Shown in pieces: positions 63,480 to 64,000 of a DNA stretch of 64,000 bases. The notes under the pieces are model-generated. The model made no database searches. It worked only from the letters and a program-made list of their open reading frames with translations, and was not told where the DNA came from. How positions within the stretch are numbered: position 1 is the first letter of the stretch; each line of letters begins with the position of its first letter. Source of the stretch: Diogma glabrata (taxonomy: Eukaryota; Arthropoda; Insecta; Diptera; Cylindrotomidae); the NCBI GenBank assembly GCA_963693315.1, contig OY856187.1:381661460-381725459 (forward strand). Reading direction: 5' to 3'. Made by a program: the position numbers and the translations under genes.

Positions 63480-64000
63480 CATAAAACTGGTCCTAAACCG
63501 TCTAAACTCAGGTAAGTGCCATTTATGTATTTTATAAAACAAAAACATGCACTAATCATGCATGGTTCCATGGAGGGATCAGTTTTTATTGTTTTGAAAA
63601 ATTTTTTTATTTTTGATCTACGGATGTGACAACCCCGCGTACTCCAGTCCCAGCTATTGACATACAAGTTAACGTGAGATATCACAGACCACTGGCAATA
63701 GCAGTGAGATAACACTAGCCAAGGTGACATCTTAGGGGTGGTGGCGGATGAACTGTATACAGTCAACGGTAGCACCCTCAATCTTAGCTGTGAAATAATC
63801 CTTGATGATGAGACGCTATTGCTTCCTTGCAGAAACGAGCCTTCATATAACTATGTGTGGGCTTTAATCATTAAGAAAGACGGTGCGTCACAGGATCAAG
63901 GAATACGTAACGGGCTGGATTATTGGCAGCTACATTTTTGTTTTGTTTCAGCAAATTTTTGTAAAAATTTGCTATTTATTTTTAATTTACTTTTATTTTC
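63480..64000. other. unassigned sequence at window end
   Basis: 63620-63900 is less AT-rich (ACAACCCCGCGTACTCCAGT, GGGGTGGTGGCGGATGAACT) but shows no convincing frame or RNA; may belong to an element extending beyond the window. Confidence 0.35.

Overview
The window looks like nuclear DNA of an insect, probably a fly (Diptera). It is AT-rich, it has short introns with GT..AG borders, and its one clearly recognisable host gene codes for an adiponectin-receptor (PAQR) protein of insect type. Nearly everything else is transposable-element sequence, much of it nested. The species is inference; no sequence search was possible.

Layout. 1-6635: 3' part of a Gypsy-type LTR retrotransposon (G1) with an open pol frame, about 172-bp tandem repeats behind pol and a 1385-bp 3' LTR with a core promoter. 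It abuts a 9-bp minisatellite (6637-7500). 7588-12820: a decayed LINE (H) with an 8-bp target-site duplication; a pogo-like DNA transposon (9872-12582) sits in its 3' UTR. 14374-22940: LINE family A (copy A1) split by a near full-length LINE B (14961-19272) and fused at its 5' end to a second A fragment. 25073-28625: LINE G with a long open RT frame. 28771-32562: a Helitron-like element that contains a hAT element, which itself carries a TA-flanked element exactly in its terminal TA. 33644-36165: a foldback element and LINE D1 with an open 717-codon frame. About 37160-37990: a fossil LINE.

38938-40586: the AdipoR gene, five coding exons. 42049-47940: LINE C, split by two insertions of family A with 15-bp and 12-bp target-site duplications; then LINE D2, a GC-rich unknown block and a damaged Gypsy element (G2) with one LTR. 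51364-57184: mostly AT-rich DNA with two weak exon candidates, dispersed repeats, two tandem arrays and a 256-bp foldback element. 57185-63170: LINE E, split by a complete but mutated Gypsy element (G3, 4347 bp, 5-bp target-site duplication).

Functionally, only AdipoR is likely to serve the host. The elements encode the usual retrotransposition (gag, protease, RT, RNase H, integrase; APE endonuclease plus RT) or transposition proteins, nearly all with frameshifts or lost catalytic residues. The most interesting items are a 2A-like peptide followed by a zinc finger in LINE A, the dyad-rich 172-bp repeats of G1 with compensatory arm changes, and the exact nesting Helitron > hAT > TA element.
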